Source of the DNA: Bradyrhizobium sp. cir1
Lineage (GTDB): Bacteria; Pseudomonadota; Alphaproteobacteria; Rhizobiales; Xanthobacteraceae
Reading direction: 5' to 3'
DNA: 64,000 nucleotides
Assembly: GCF_014198245.1 (NCBI RefSeq)
Contig: NZ_JACIHE010000018.1
Span: 26,001-90,000, forward strand
Shown: piece by piece, positions 10,790 through 19,137 of the stretch
Layout: every line of letters starts with the position of its first letter
How positions within the stretch are numbered: the first letter of the stretch is position 1
Made by a program: the position numbers and the translations under genes
Notes under the pieces: generated by a model
Database searches by the model: none
Told to the model about the DNA's origin: nothing
Seen by the model: only the letters and a program-made list of their open reading frames with translations

Positions 10790-12052
10790 CTAAGCGCTGT
10801 CCATGGATTCGGTTCGGCACGACAGGACGAGCGGCCATCTCTGCCGGCTCCACAGCAGTTTTAGCAGGAGAAGCAACAGCGCCATCAGCGCAAAGCCGCC
10901 TATCGCCGGTGCGAAATGCTGATCGAGATCCACCTTTTGCCCGAACTGCACGGCCAGTCGCGCCGATTGCAACAGCCCATACGCGCCCGCGAGCAGGATC
11001 AGGCCGTACGTCACGTCGCGCTCGCGCGGGCTCGCCATCCGGACGAGATCGGGCAGTGCCAGCGCAAGGCCGATCCCGAGGATCGGCAGGTCGTAGTCAT
11101 AGGCATAGGGGCTGATCATCACCGACACCATCACGGTGACGCCGAGCGTGAATTTGGACGACAGGCCGCGGGCCGCGCCGACGAGGGCGGCGAGCAAGGC
11201 GAGGCCGGCAACGGCGACCTGGCCCCAGAAGGCGGCGCTCGCCGGAAAGCCGGCCATGTAGAGCGCCGCATAGGCCGAGATCATGCGGAAGAGCGGGTAG
11301 AACCCCTGCTCGAGATAGCTCGCCGATTCCCTGATCGACCCCAGCCATGCGAACCAGATCTGCCAGCCGAACAATAGCGTGCAGAGCAGGGAGCTCGTCA
11401 GCACGACGAGCGCCGCGGTCGCGAGCGCGATCCAGCGTCGCGTCGCCAGCAAGTAGAGGCCGACGGCAATGGCAAGGTGCGGCTTGATGACCATGGCGCC
11501 GAGCGCGAGGCCGGCGAGCCATTGCCGCCGTTCGACATTGAGGCAAATCAGCCCGATCAGCGCACCGGTGAGAAAGCCGTTCTGCCCGCAGCCGATGGTA
11601 ATCGCCAGTGCCGGAAACAGCACCACCAGCACCTGTGCGAAATTCGCGCTTGAGATCGCGCGCAGGGTCACGAGATAGAGCGCGAGTGTCGCGGCCGTGA
11701 ACAGGAGATAGCCGATACCGACCGGCAGGAATGCGAACGGCGCGAGCAGGAGAGCGTATTGCGGCGGATAGGTCCAGGGCATGAAGCTGGTCATGCCGCC
11801 AGCCGCCTCCATTTGCATCTTGAGCAGCGCCTCGAAGTGATAGACTTGGTCGAGGTCGCCGCGCCAGACGCGCTGCGCGACGATGTGGAAGGCGTCGAAA
11901 TCGGCGAGCTCGCGAGTTGCCCAGCTACCCCAGCGGGCGAACCAGAATGTCTTGAAAGCCACGATCACCGCCAGCGTGGCCAGCGCGAAGCGCACATAGG
12001 TCGTTCGCTTCGGCGGCGAGAGGCGAACCTGTTCCAGTGTTTCGGCGAGCAT
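10790..12052 (-). CDS. GT87-family membrane glycosyltransferase (DUF2029)
   Basis: This is a polytopic membrane protein of about 420 residues with around ten hydrophobic helices. It resembles GT87 (DUF2029) enzymes, which use polyprenyl-phosphate sugar donors on the periplasmic face. After the first helix it shows the family acidic motif DFDAFHIVAQRVWRGDLDQVYH and later MPWTYPPQYALLLAPFAFLP. The start is uncertain: the ATG at 12052 has GAGGTC upstream, while an in-frame ATG at 12124 would add 24 hydrophilic residues and lacks a ribosome binding site. It is transcribed away from the two secreted glycosidase genes, so a joint role in an extracellular glycan is possible but unproven. Confidence 0.82.
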   Translation of the reverse strand: MLAETLEQVRLSPPKRTTYVRFALATLAVIVAFKTFWFARWGSWATRELADFDAFHIVAQRVWRGDLDQVYHFEALLKMQMEAAGGMTSFMPWTYPPQYALLLAPFAFLPVGIGYLLFTAATLALYLVTLRAISSANFAQVLVVLFPALAITIGCGQNGFLTGALIGLICLNVERRQWLAGLALGAMVIKPHLAIAVGLYLLATRRWIALATAALVVLTSSLLCTLLFGWQIWFAWLGSIRESASYLEQGFYPLFRMISAYAALYMAGFPASAAFWGQVAVAGLALLAALVGAARGLSSKFTLGVTVMVSVMISPYAYDYDLPILGIGLALALPDLVRMASPRERDVTYGLILLAGAYGLLQSARLAVQFGQKVDLDQHFAPAIGGFALMALLLLLLKLLWSRQRWPLVLSCRTESMDSA

Positions 12053-12326
12053 GGCGGCGGCGACCTCGAACTGACGGATGGGCGGCCGGGCGGGCGGGTC
12101 CGCAGATCGCTGCCAAACTGCCATCGGAGGCTTAAGGGACGGTAACGAATAGGGACGGATTCTGGCGGGTGGCGCCTGCCTGACGGACTGGGAGCGCGAG
12201 AATCCGGGCCGGTTCAGGCCGCGATGCCTTTTCGAAATCGCCCGCGGGCTCGGACGCGCGTGCTTGTCCGTTCAGGGACGGGCGAGCTAACCTTTGTGGG
12301 TTTCCCGGCAGTTTCGATGTGCGGTC

Positions 12327-13328
12327 ATGTTCCATCGTTGGACGAAGGGCGCTCTGATTGCGATCGGTTTGTCAGCCGTGCCTGCGCCCATTGCGGCGCA
12401 GGACGAACTTCATGACGCGCCGCGCAGCCTGTCGCTGCAAGTCACCACCGATCCCTCCACGATCGAATGCCGCAGGCTGGAGACGGTCAATCCCACGTCG
12501 CTCGCGTTCCTGATGCTGCGCCGGACGTTCAACGACGATTTCAACGAGCATCCACTCGCGACGGGTCGCTGGGTGCCGCATTATGCCGGCGGTGCGGCCT
12601 GGCCGGAGGCGCGCTACTGGGGCGGCGACGGCTCCGACTTCAAGCGCAAGACCAGCGCCAATGGCGAGCAGCAGATCTATGTCGATCCGCGTTACGCCGG
12701 CCGTGCGGCGGCACCGCTCGGGCTTGATCCGTTCAAGGTAAAGGATGGCGTACTGTCGATCGTTGCCAGCCGCACGCCGCCGGAATTGAAGCCGGTGCTG
12801 TTCAACAACGAGTACATCTCCGGGATCCTGACGACCCAGGGCACATTCGCGCAGAAGCACGGCTATTTCGAAATCCGTGCAAAAATCCCGGTTGGCCATG
12901 CGGTGTGGCCGGCGTTCTGGATGCTGGCGGACGACGGCGGCTGGCCGCCGGAGGTCGACGTGTTGGAAGGCCGCGGCGAGAAGCCGGGTGACATGGTCAT
13001 GACCACGCATTGGCGGATACCGTCGACCCAGAAGATCCAGTCCTGCGGCTTCGATTTCGCAGTCGGCGATGCATCACGCGCTTTCCACAATTACGGTGTG
13101 CTGTGGGAGGAGGACCGGCTGGTCTATTTCATCGACCGCAGGCCGGTGTCCGACATCAAGGTGCCGATCGGCTTCGACGATCCCATGTACATGATCGTCA
13201 ACCTGGCGATCGGATCGAAATTCTTCCTTGGCGTGGGACCGGTCGATGCGGAATCGCCGCCGAGCGTGGCCTTCGAGATCGACCGGATATCCGTCTATCA
13301 GATCGATATGGAGCAGGCGCGGAGATAG
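12327..13328 (+). CDS. Secreted glycoside hydrolase family 16 (beta-glucanase-like)
   Basis: This is an exported endo-acting beta-glycanase, 333 residues. A Sec signal peptide spans residues 1-24 (MFHRWTKGALIAIGLSAVPA, cleaved near IAA-Q). The GH16 active site EVDVLE has the expected nucleophile E209, assisting D211 and acid/base E214. It is preceded by GYFEIRAKIPVGHAVWPAFWM, which lines the cleft. Family members cut beta-1,3- or mixed-linked glucans or succinoglycan (ExoK). The exact substrate is unknown. The ATG at 12327 is picked because it begins a good signal peptide; the ribosome binding site is weak. The GH1 gene starts two bases after its stop. Confidence 0.9.
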   Translation: MFHRWTKGALIAIGLSAVPAPIAAQDELHDAPRSLSLQVTTDPSTIECRRLETVNPTSLAFLMLRRTFNDDFNEHPLATGRWVPHYAGGAAWPEARYWGGDGSDFKRKTSANGEQQIYVDPRYAGRAAAPLGLDPFKVKDGVLSIVASRTPPELKPVLFNNEYISGILTTQGTFAQKHGYFEIRAKIPVGHAVWPAFWMLADDGGWPPEVDVLEGRGEKPGDMVMTTHWRIPSTQKIQSCGFDFAVGDASRAFHNYGVLWEEDRLVYFIDRRPVSDIKVPIGFDDPMYMIVNLAIGSKFFLGVGPVDAESPPSVAFEIDRISVYQIDMEQARR

Positions 13329-13330
13329 CA

Positions 13331-14791
13331 ATGTCAGTTGATGTCTCGCGGCGCGAATTTGCAGGGTTTGCGGGTCTCGCCGCGCTTGGCGCGGCAATGG
13401 GCGCCAGAGCCGCGGAGACCACTCAGGCTGACCGACACGCGCCCGCGCCCTTCCCGAAGGATTTCCTGTGGGGCACGGCGACCTCGTCCTACCAGATCGA
13501 AGGCGCCGTCAACGAGGACGGGCGCGGCAAGTCGATCTGGGATATTTTCAGCCACACCCCCGGCAAGATCGAGGATGGCTCGACCGGCGACCGCGCCAAC
13601 GAGCATTATCATCGCTACAAGGAGGACGTCGCGCTGATCAAGGCGCTCGGCGTCAAGGCCTACCGTTTCTCCATCGCATGGCCGCGCGTGTTCCCGGATG
13701 GATCGGGCCAGCCCAATCCGAAAGGGCTCGATTTCTACAACCGCCTTGTCGACGAGCTGCTCGCGAACGGCATCGAGCCCTACGCCACGCTCTATCACTG
13801 GGACCTGCCGCAGGCGCTGCAGGACCGCGTCGGCGGCTGGCAGTCGAGCGACACGTCAAAAGCCTTTGCCGACTACGCCGCCTACGTGGCGGCGCGCCTC
13901 ACCGATCGCGTCAGGACCGTCTTCACCGTGAACGAGGTCGGGCGCTTCCTGAATTTCGGCTATGGCTGGGGCATCGATGCGCCGGGCCTGAAGCTGCCGG
14001 CCGCGCAGCTCAACCAGGCCCGCCATCACGTCGCGCTGGCGCACGGGCTCGCTGTGCAGGCGATCCGCGCCTCAGGGCGGGCTGGCACCCGCGTCGGTGC
14101 AGCCGAAAACATCGCCGCGTGCGTGCCGGCGATCGCAACGCCTGAGAATATCCGCGCCGCCGAGATCGCAACGCGCGAGCTCAATGCCGGCTTCCTCGGC
14201 GTGGTGCTGGAGGGCAAGTACACCGACGGCTTCCTCGCCTATGCCGGCGCCAACGCGCCAAAGTTCACGCCCGAGGAGTTGAAGATCATCGGCGCGCCGA
14301 ACGATTTCGTCGGCCTCAACATCTACGCGCCGCAGTTCTACGTCACCGCTTCCGATCGCGCGCCGGGCTTCCACGTGCTGCCGTTCCCGACTTCGTTCCC
14401 GCACATGAATTCGGAATGGCTGCGGGTCGGCCCCGAGGTGATCTACTGGGCCCCGCGCCTTGCCGCGAAAATCTGGAACATCGAGACCATCTACATCAGC
14501 GAGAACGGCACCTCGTCCGAGGACAGGATCGCCGCCGACGGCCAGGTCTACGACCTCGACCGCATCATGTTCCTGCGCAACTACCTGACCCAGATGCAGC
14601 GCGCGATCAGCGAGGGTGTGCCGATCCGCGGCTATTTCCTCTGGAGCCTGATGGACAATTTTGAATGGATTTTTGGCTACGGCAAACGGTTCGGCCTCTA
14701 CCGGGTCGACTTCGAGACGCAGGCAAGGGTGCCGAAACTGAGCGCGGCATTCTATCGCGACGTGGTGGCGCGGAATGCGATTGGCGTGTGA
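13331..14791 (+). CDS. Exported GH1 beta-glucosidase with twin-arginine signal
   Basis: This is a family 1 retaining beta-glucosidase, 486 residues. The N-terminus SRREFAGFAGLAALGAAMGARAA is a twin-arginine type signal, unusual for GH1 enzymes, which are mostly cytoplasmic. The catalytic domain starts at FPKDFLWGTATSSYQIEGA. The acid/base is E202 in TVNEV, where most family members have NEP, and the nucleophile is E391 in YISENGTS. SLMDNFEWIFGYGKRFGLYRVDF near the end is the family C-terminal signature. It lies two bases after the GH16 gene. The pair could release glucose stepwise from an external or periplasmic beta-glucan; this is inference. Confidence 0.93.
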   Translation: MSVDVSRREFAGFAGLAALGAAMGARAAETTQADRHAPAPFPKDFLWGTATSSYQIEGAVNEDGRGKSIWDIFSHTPGKIEDGSTGDRANEHYHRYKEDVALIKALGVKAYRFSIAWPRVFPDGSGQPNPKGLDFYNRLVDELLANGIEPYATLYHWDLPQALQDRVGGWQSSDTSKAFADYAAYVAARLTDRVRTVFTVNEVGRFLNFGYGWGIDAPGLKLPAAQLNQARHHVALAHGLAVQAIRASGRAGTRVGAAENIAACVPAIATPENIRAAEIATRELNAGFLGVVLEGKYTDGFLAYAGANAPKFTPEELKIIGAPNDFVGLNIYAPQFYVTASDRAPGFHVLPFPTSFPHMNSEWLRVGPEVIYWAPRLAAKIWNIETIYISENGTSSEDRIAADGQVYDLDRIMFLRNYLTQMQRAISEGVPIRGYFLWSLMDNFEWIFGYGKRFGLYRVDFETQARVPKLSAAFYRDVVARNAIGV

Positions 14792-14800
14792 GGGCGTTGT

Positions 14801-15397
14801 CTATTGATGACTGCGGGGCGGGTAGTCCCGCTTGAGCCGCACGATCTCCTCAGCTGGCGCAGTAAGCAGCATCAACTTGAGCGGTGACAATGGGCCTCCA
14901 CGGCAAGGACCGAACTGGCCATCGACCCGCCCTCGATACAGTGTCTTGCCGTCGCCGCTGACCTTGTCAGGGCTGGGCGAAACTCCGATTGTGAGCAACG
15001 CACCGGGCGCCCACTCCAGCGGGCGGTGAGCACAGCCACCGTCGCACCATCGATCGTACGCGACCATCGCGATCCGATCGACCCTGCTGCGAGGAAGCGC
15101 GCCCCTCAGGACTTTGACGTCCCTGAATCCAAGCAGCTCGATGCCGGTGTCCGGTTCGGAAAGGTGGCGGATGCTGACGAGACGGCCGCTGAAGACGATC
15201 GGGCTCAGAGTTTCGAGAGCGGCACGCGCCTCGAGATCAACGGCTCTCTTGGTCGGATCGACCTTCTCGTTGATCGCTTCGAAAAAGGCCGGAAACGGAA
15301 GCCCACAATCCAATCCATGGACAGTGACAGGCCATCCAATTCCCAATGCTGCCAGCAAAATGGCCGGTCGAATGCCGCGAGGAAAGCCGAACCGCAC
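14801..15397 (-). CDS. Secreted hypothetical protein with conserved cysteines
   Basis: I do not recognise this 198-residue protein. A Sec signal peptide is visible (RGIRPAILLAALGIGWPVTVHG) with cleavage near residue 28. The mature part has four cysteines (LDCGLPF, RWCDGGCAH, FGPCRGG), suggesting disulfides in the periplasm. A central beta-rich stretch (IVFSGRLVSIRHL) and W-A-P-G-A-L-L-T-I-G resemble short secreted OB-like folds, but this is only an impression. Translation appears to start at GTG 15397, which has GGAG upstream. It converges with the GH1 gene and lies 15 bp downstream of the HNH gene stop on the same strand. Confidence 0.65.
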   Translation of the reverse strand: MRFGFPRGIRPAILLAALGIGWPVTVHGLDCGLPFPAFFEAINEKVDPTKRAVDLEARAALETLSPIVFSGRLVSIRHLSEPDTGIELLGFRDVKVLRGALPRSRVDRIAMVAYDRWCDGGCAHRPLEWAPGALLTIGVSPSPDKVSGDGKTLYRGRVDGQFGPCRGGPLSPLKLMLLTAPAEEIVRLKRDYPPRSHQ

Positions 15398-15412
15398 AGG
15401 GGGCTCCGGATC

Positions 15413-15970
15413 CTACGGATCCAGCTCCGTATCCCAGTACAGGTAATCCAGCCAGCTGTCGTGCAGGTAGTTCGGCGGGAACAGCCGGCCGTTGCGGTGG
15501 AGCTGGTGCACGGTCGGCGCGAACGCGGTCTGGCGCGGAAACATTTTTGCCTGCGCCGGGGTGAGGTTGCCCTTGCGCAAATTACATGGCGAGCACGCCG
15601 CGACCACGTTCTCCCAGGTGGTCTGGCCGCCTTTGCTGCGCGGGATGATGTGATCGAAGGTGAGGTCTTCGGGCGAGCCGCAATATTGGCAGTTGAAGCG
15701 ATCGCGCAGGAAGACGTTGAACCGGGTAAAGGCAGGATGGGTGGTCGGCTTGACGAAGGATTTGAGCGAAACCACGCTCGGTAATTGCATCTCTAACGTC
15801 GGACTTCGAACCGCCTGATCGTAATGGGCGACGATGTTGACGCGATCGAGGAACACCGCCTTGATCGCGTCCTGCCACGACCACAGAGACAGTGGGTAGT
15901 AACTCAGCGGCCGGAAGTCCGCATTCAGCACCAACACCGGCCAACTGCCTTGCGAGACATGTGCGTTCAA
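15413..15970 (-). CDS. HNH endonuclease family protein
   Basis: This is a zinc-stabilised HNH nuclease-like protein, 185 residues. The zinc knuckle CQYCGSPEDLTFDHIIPRSK contains the catalytic DH, and the second cysteine pair is in CSPCNLRKGN. The NVVAAC segment supplies the N of HNH. The N-terminal half (WPVLVLNADFRPLSYYPLSLWSWQDAIKAV) is typical of the widespread stand-alone HNH proteins of alphaproteobacteria. It starts at a TTG (15970) with GGGAG upstream. It has no restriction-modification partner nearby, so a housekeeping or DNA-repair role is more likely than defence. Substrate and role are not established. Confidence 0.88.
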   Translation of the reverse strand: MNAHVSQGSWPVLVLNADFRPLSYYPLSLWSWQDAIKAVFLDRVNIVAHYDQAVRSPTLEMQLPSVVSLKSFVKPTTHPAFTRFNVFLRDRFNCQYCGSPEDLTFDHIIPRSKGGQTTWENVVAACSPCNLRKGNLTPAQAKMFPRQTAFAPTVHQLHRNGRLFPPNYLHDSWLDYLYWDTELDP

Positions 15971-16173
15971 GTAACGCTCCCGGCCTCCAATATACGCTGC
16001 GAAGCAGCATGTACTGACATACTACATGCAGCGTGACGGGATTGTGAAGCCCGTTGAGCGACTTATTCAGCCGTGGCCAATGCGGCTGCGGGGTGGCGAA
16101 GCGCCCAAAAACGCCGTGATTCGGGGAGGGGCGGGCGAGGCCGGCCCGGAACCGCCGGACGGTCGCCGATACC
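15971..16173. other. Intergenic region upstream of the HNH gene
   Basis: This holds the likely promoter of the HNH gene and an imperfect inverted repeat around 16004-16032 (GCAGCATGTA and TACATGCAGC), which could be an operator. Beyond that I see no gene. The end of the NHL gene at 16174 faces it. Confidence 0.3.
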
Positions 16174-17076
16174 TCATTCCGGTACCCGCTCCAGCTTCTG
16201 CAGGCACCGTGTCGCCCGCACCACGGCCGGCATCTCCTCGTCCGGAAAGCTCGCCTTCCAGTTGGTGACGCCGACCTCGCCGACATAGATGTCGCCCTTC
16301 GAATCCAGCGCGAGGCCGTGCGGCGCCAGGAATTTGCCGCTGGCGACGCCTGGCCCCGCTTCGCCGCCAAGCCGCGCGATGCGTTTGCCCTGGGCATCGA
16401 CGATCGACAGCCGCGGGCCGAGATTGGGCACATTACGGTTGATGTCGAAGCCGGGACCGAGCTCGCCGATGACGAAGGTCGGGCGCTTGGCCCCACCGCA
16501 GCAGCACAGCGCGCAGGGCCGGTGCAAATTGTTCCACTGCGTCTCGTACTTGCCCTCGCCGTCGAACACCTGCACGCGATGGTTCTCGCGGTCGGCGACA
16601 TAGACCCAGCCGTCGGCATCGGTCGCGATATTGTGTACGATGTTGAACTGGCCGGGATCGGTGCCCGGCTCGCCCCAGCTCTTGATCAGCCTGCCGTCGG
16701 GCGTGAACTTGTGCACGCGCGCATTGCCATAGCCGTCGGAGACGTAGATATCGCCCTTCGGCGACAGCGCGGTGTGGGTGCAGCGATGGAACGGCTCGCC
16801 GCTCATGAACGGCGCCGGCTTTGCGGGGATGCCGATCGTCAGCAGCACCTTGCCGTCGGTGGTGCATTTGCGCACGGTATGGTCGCCGTCGTCGGTGCAA
16901 TAGAGATTGTCGTCGGCGTCGATGTGAAGTCCGTGCGCGCGGGAGAACAGACCCTCGCCCCAGCTGCGGAGGAAGTTGCCCTCGCGGTCCAGCACGACCA
17001 TCGGATGGGCGCCGCGGTTGAAGACATAGATGCGGTCGCGGCTGTCGACCGCGACGGAGGCGACGTCGGTCAGCAT
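16174..17076 (-). CDS. NHL-repeat beta-propeller protein, main part (N-terminus interrupted by an amber codon)
   Basis: This is a six-bladed beta-propeller of NHL repeats, like peptidyl-alpha-hydroxyglycine lyase homologues. The visible frame has 300 residues and contains repeated blade motifs such as DRIYVFNRGAHPMVVLD, DNLYCTDDGDHTVRKC, GDIYVSDGYGNARVHKF, GWVYVADRENHRVQVFD and GDIYVGEV. The first in-frame ATG without an intervening stop is 17076, but it has no ribosome binding site. A much better start, the ATG at 17151 behind GGAGAG, is in the same frame and is separated from it only by a TAG at 17116-17118. The gene is therefore either broken, expressed from a weak internal start, or affected by a sequencing error. 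It is the last gene of the minus-strand cluster. Confidence 0.7.
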   Translation of the reverse strand: MLTDVASVAVDSRDRIYVFNRGAHPMVVLDREGNFLRSWGEGLFSRAHGLHIDADDNLYCTDDGDHTVRKCTTDGKVLLTIGIPAKPAPFMSGEPFHRCTHTALSPKGDIYVSDGYGNARVHKFTPDGRLIKSWGEPGTDPGQFNIVHNIATDADGWVYVADRENHRVQVFDGEGKYETQWNNLHRPCALCCCGGAKRPTFVIGELGPGFDINRNVPNLGPRLSIVDAQGKRIARLGGEAGPGVASGKFLAPHGLALDSKGDIYVGEVGVTNWKASFPDEEMPAVVRATRCLQKLERVPE

Positions 17077-17151
17077 CCAGCCGTCGGGAAGCTTCGCAAA
17101 ATTTTCGACGACGCGCTAGCGGTGCTCGCCGGTGCCGAGAATGGCTGGCAT
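17077..17151 (-). pseudogene. 5' remnant of the NHL gene with in-frame stop at codon 12
   Basis: Reading from the ATG at 17151 gives MPAILGTGEHR-stop-RVVENFAKLPDGW, then runs in frame into the NHL propeller at 17076. The residues after the stop (VVENFAKLPDGWMLTDVASVAVDS) look like genuine protein that belongs to blade one. Only one base need differ (TAC or TAT to TAG) to restore a full protein of about 325 residues. The Shine-Dalgarno sequence GGAGAG is intact. Confidence 0.65.
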
Positions 17152-17165
17152 TGATCTCTCCTCTT

Positions 17166-17287
17166 GTCATTCCGGGGCACGCGAAGCGTGAACCCGGAAT
17201 CCATTGTGCGGCATATTTCATGGATGGATAGATTCTCAGATGCGCAATTGCGCATCATAGCTCGCGCTGCGCGCGCCCCGGAATGAC
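17166..17287. repeat. Long inverted-repeat element, family B (GTCATTCCGGGGC ends)
   Basis: The ends GTCATTCCGGGGC (17166-17178) and GCCCCGGAATGAC (17275-17287) are perfect inverted repeats. Inside is the palindrome ATGCGCAATTGCGCAT. Related elements lie at 25874-26000 and 49630-49732. The element occupies the space between the FMO and NHL genes of one apparent operon. Confidence 0.8.
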
Positions 17288-17295
17288 GGGCGTAG

Positions 17296-19059
17296 TTAAA
17301 CCCGCCCCAAGATCCCTTCCTCGATCGCCTTGATCTGCAGCGCGAGATATTTCGAGTTGATCCGGCACTGCGCGAGGCTGCCGGCGATGAACCAGAGACC
17401 GGGCTGCAGGGTGCGCGCATACATGTTGCGCAGCTCGAAGCCGTCGCCAAAACCCCAGACCGGGCCGACGCGGTCGGCGATGCCATCGCCGAACAGCTTT
17501 CGCACCAGGTATTCCTGCGGCTTGTAGCCGGTGGAGAGCACGATCAGGTCGGCCGGAATGGTCGAGCCGTCCTTCATCCGCGCGCCCTCGGGGACAAAGC
17601 GTTCGATGTCGGAAAACTGCCTGAGCTTGATCGCACCCTCGACGATCAGGTTGGAGCATCCGACGTTGAAATAATAGCCGCCGCCACGGGTGAGGTATTT
17701 GAACTGCCAGCCGGTGCCAGCCTCGCCGAAATCGAGCTTGAAGCCGACACCGGCAAGGCCGTCGAGCAGTTCCTTGTCGAGCTGCTTCGACTGCTCGGTC
17801 AGCATCACATGCGTCTTTTTCGCGAGCGGCGTCGGCATCGAGGCCGCGATCAGATCGTTGTCCTCGAGCGTGCCCTCATTGTAGGTCGCATAGGCCAGTT
17901 GCGCCGACGGCTCGATATTGGTGACCAGCGTCGGCGAGCGCTGCAGCAGCGTCACCTCGGCGCCGCTGGAATAAAGATCCTGCGCGATGTCGTGACCGCT
18001 GTTGCCGGTGCCGATGACGATGGCGCGCTTGCCTGTCCAGTTCTCGCCATCCTCGTAGCGGCTGGAGTGCACCAGCGTCCCCTTGAAATTGTCGAGGGTC
18101 GGAATGGCAGGAATATTGGCGATGCCGCTGACGCCGGTCGCCATGATCACGTGGCGCGGATGCATGGTGCGGCTGCTGCCGTCGGCGCGGCGCAAGGTGA
18201 CGGTCCAGCGGCCCTTGGCCTCGTCATAAGAGCCGCCCTCGAATTCGGTGCCGGTCCAGAAGTTCAGCTCCATGGCATCGACGTAGGCTTCGAACCAATT
18301 GGCGAGCTTGTCCTTGGGAATATAGACCGGCCAGTTTGGCGGGAACGGCATGTAGGGCATGTGATTGACCTGCACCTGGTTGTGCAGGGTGAGCGCGTGA
18401 TAGCGCTTGCGCCAATTGTCGCCGATCCGCATCCCGCGATCGACAATCAGCGTGTCGACCTTCAATTGCTTCAGCCGCGCTGCAATCGCGAGCCCGGCCT
18501 GTCCGCCGCCGACCACCAGCACCGCCGGGTCGCGATCGGAATAGTCGCGTGAGGCGTTGCGGAGGTCGAGCCAGTTAGGCCCACGGAAATCGCGCGAATA
18601 GGCCTGGCCGCGCGGGCGCGAGGTGCCGAGCTGCTCCTCGAAGCCCTTCAATTCGTCGAGCGCGGTCAGCAGCGTCCATGCCTTCAGGCGGTCGCTGTCG
18701 GCAGTGTCAGGGATGAGCCGCACGATGCCGCTGCCGCGGCCGATCGCGGTCTCGAAACTGAAAATGGCCTCGATGTTGTTCGTGCCGGCGCGGGTCACCC
18801 AGCGCGGCGGCGCGCGGTTCGGAGCGATCTTGAAATTGGCCGGCGCCGCCTTGGGCGCGCGCGCCGCCAGCTCCTGCGTGATGGTATCGCGGCCCGCGAG
18901 CGTCTGCAGGTTCCAGCTCAGCGCCAGCACATCGCGCCAAAAGCCGTCGGTGAGGAAGAGGCTCTCCAGCGTGGCGGGATCAGGCCTGCCCAGCGCGTGC
19001 TCGAACGCGTCGAGCCAAGCCTGTGCGGCGACGGAAATATCCTTCGTCCTGTCCAGCAT
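17296..19059 (-). CDS. FMO-type flavin monooxygenase with N-terminal SnoaL/NTF2-like domain
   Basis: This is an FAD- and NADPH-dependent monooxygenase, about 587 residues. The first 140 residues look like a SnoaL/NTF2-like cone fold (AWLDAFEHALGRPDPATLESLF and FWRDVLAL). The FAD-binding Rossmann motif is VVGGGQAGLAIAARL, and the NADPH-binding one is VIGTGNSGHDIA. The C-terminal part holds VLSTGYKPQEYLV. Such proteins act as Baeyer-Villiger or N-hydroxylating enzymes on hydrophobic substrates. The start at 19059 has GAGGT upstream; an in-frame ATG at 19071 is possible. It lies in the same direction as a DUF2855 gene, an acyl-CoA ligase and a binding protein, consistent with a catabolic operon. 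Confidence 0.9.
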   Translation of the reverse strand: MLDRTKDISVAAQAWLDAFEHALGRPDPATLESLFLTDGFWRDVLALSWNLQTLAGRDTITQELAARAPKAAPANFKIAPNRAPPRWVTRAGTNNIEAIFSFETAIGRGSGIVRLIPDTADSDRLKAWTLLTALDELKGFEEQLGTSRPRGQAYSRDFRGPNWLDLRNASRDYSDRDPAVLVVGGGQAGLAIAARLKQLKVDTLIVDRGMRIGDNWRKRYHALTLHNQVQVNHMPYMPFPPNWPVYIPKDKLANWFEAYVDAMELNFWTGTEFEGGSYDEAKGRWTVTLRRADGSSRTMHPRHVIMATGVSGIANIPAIPTLDNFKGTLVHSSRYEDGENWTGKRAIVIGTGNSGHDIAQDLYSSGAEVTLLQRSPTLVTNIEPSAQLAYATYNEGTLEDNDLIAASMPTPLAKKTHVMLTEQSKQLDKELLDGLAGVGFKLDFGEAGTGWQFKYLTRGGGYYFNVGCSNLIVEGAIKLRQFSDIERFVPEGARMKDGSTIPADLIVLSTGYKPQEYLVRKLFGDGIADRVGPVWGFGDGFELRNMYARTLQPGLWFIAGSLAQCRINSKYLALQIKAIEEGILGRV

Positions 19060-19137
19060 GCGCGACCTCATGGCCGTTTTCGCGGCGTTTCCTCTGAGAT
19101 CGAACGCTATACTGGTTCAACGATGGTCGAAAGCGCT

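Noticed and set aside
15413..15970. HNH protein as a restriction or defence system
   Set aside because: No methylase, specificity subunit or other defence gene is adjacent, and the form is a common stand-alone family.
17116..17118. TAG in the NHL gene as pyrrolysine
   Set aside because: No pylT/pylS genes or methylamine context are seen, and alphaproteobacteria of this type are not known to use pyrrolysine.
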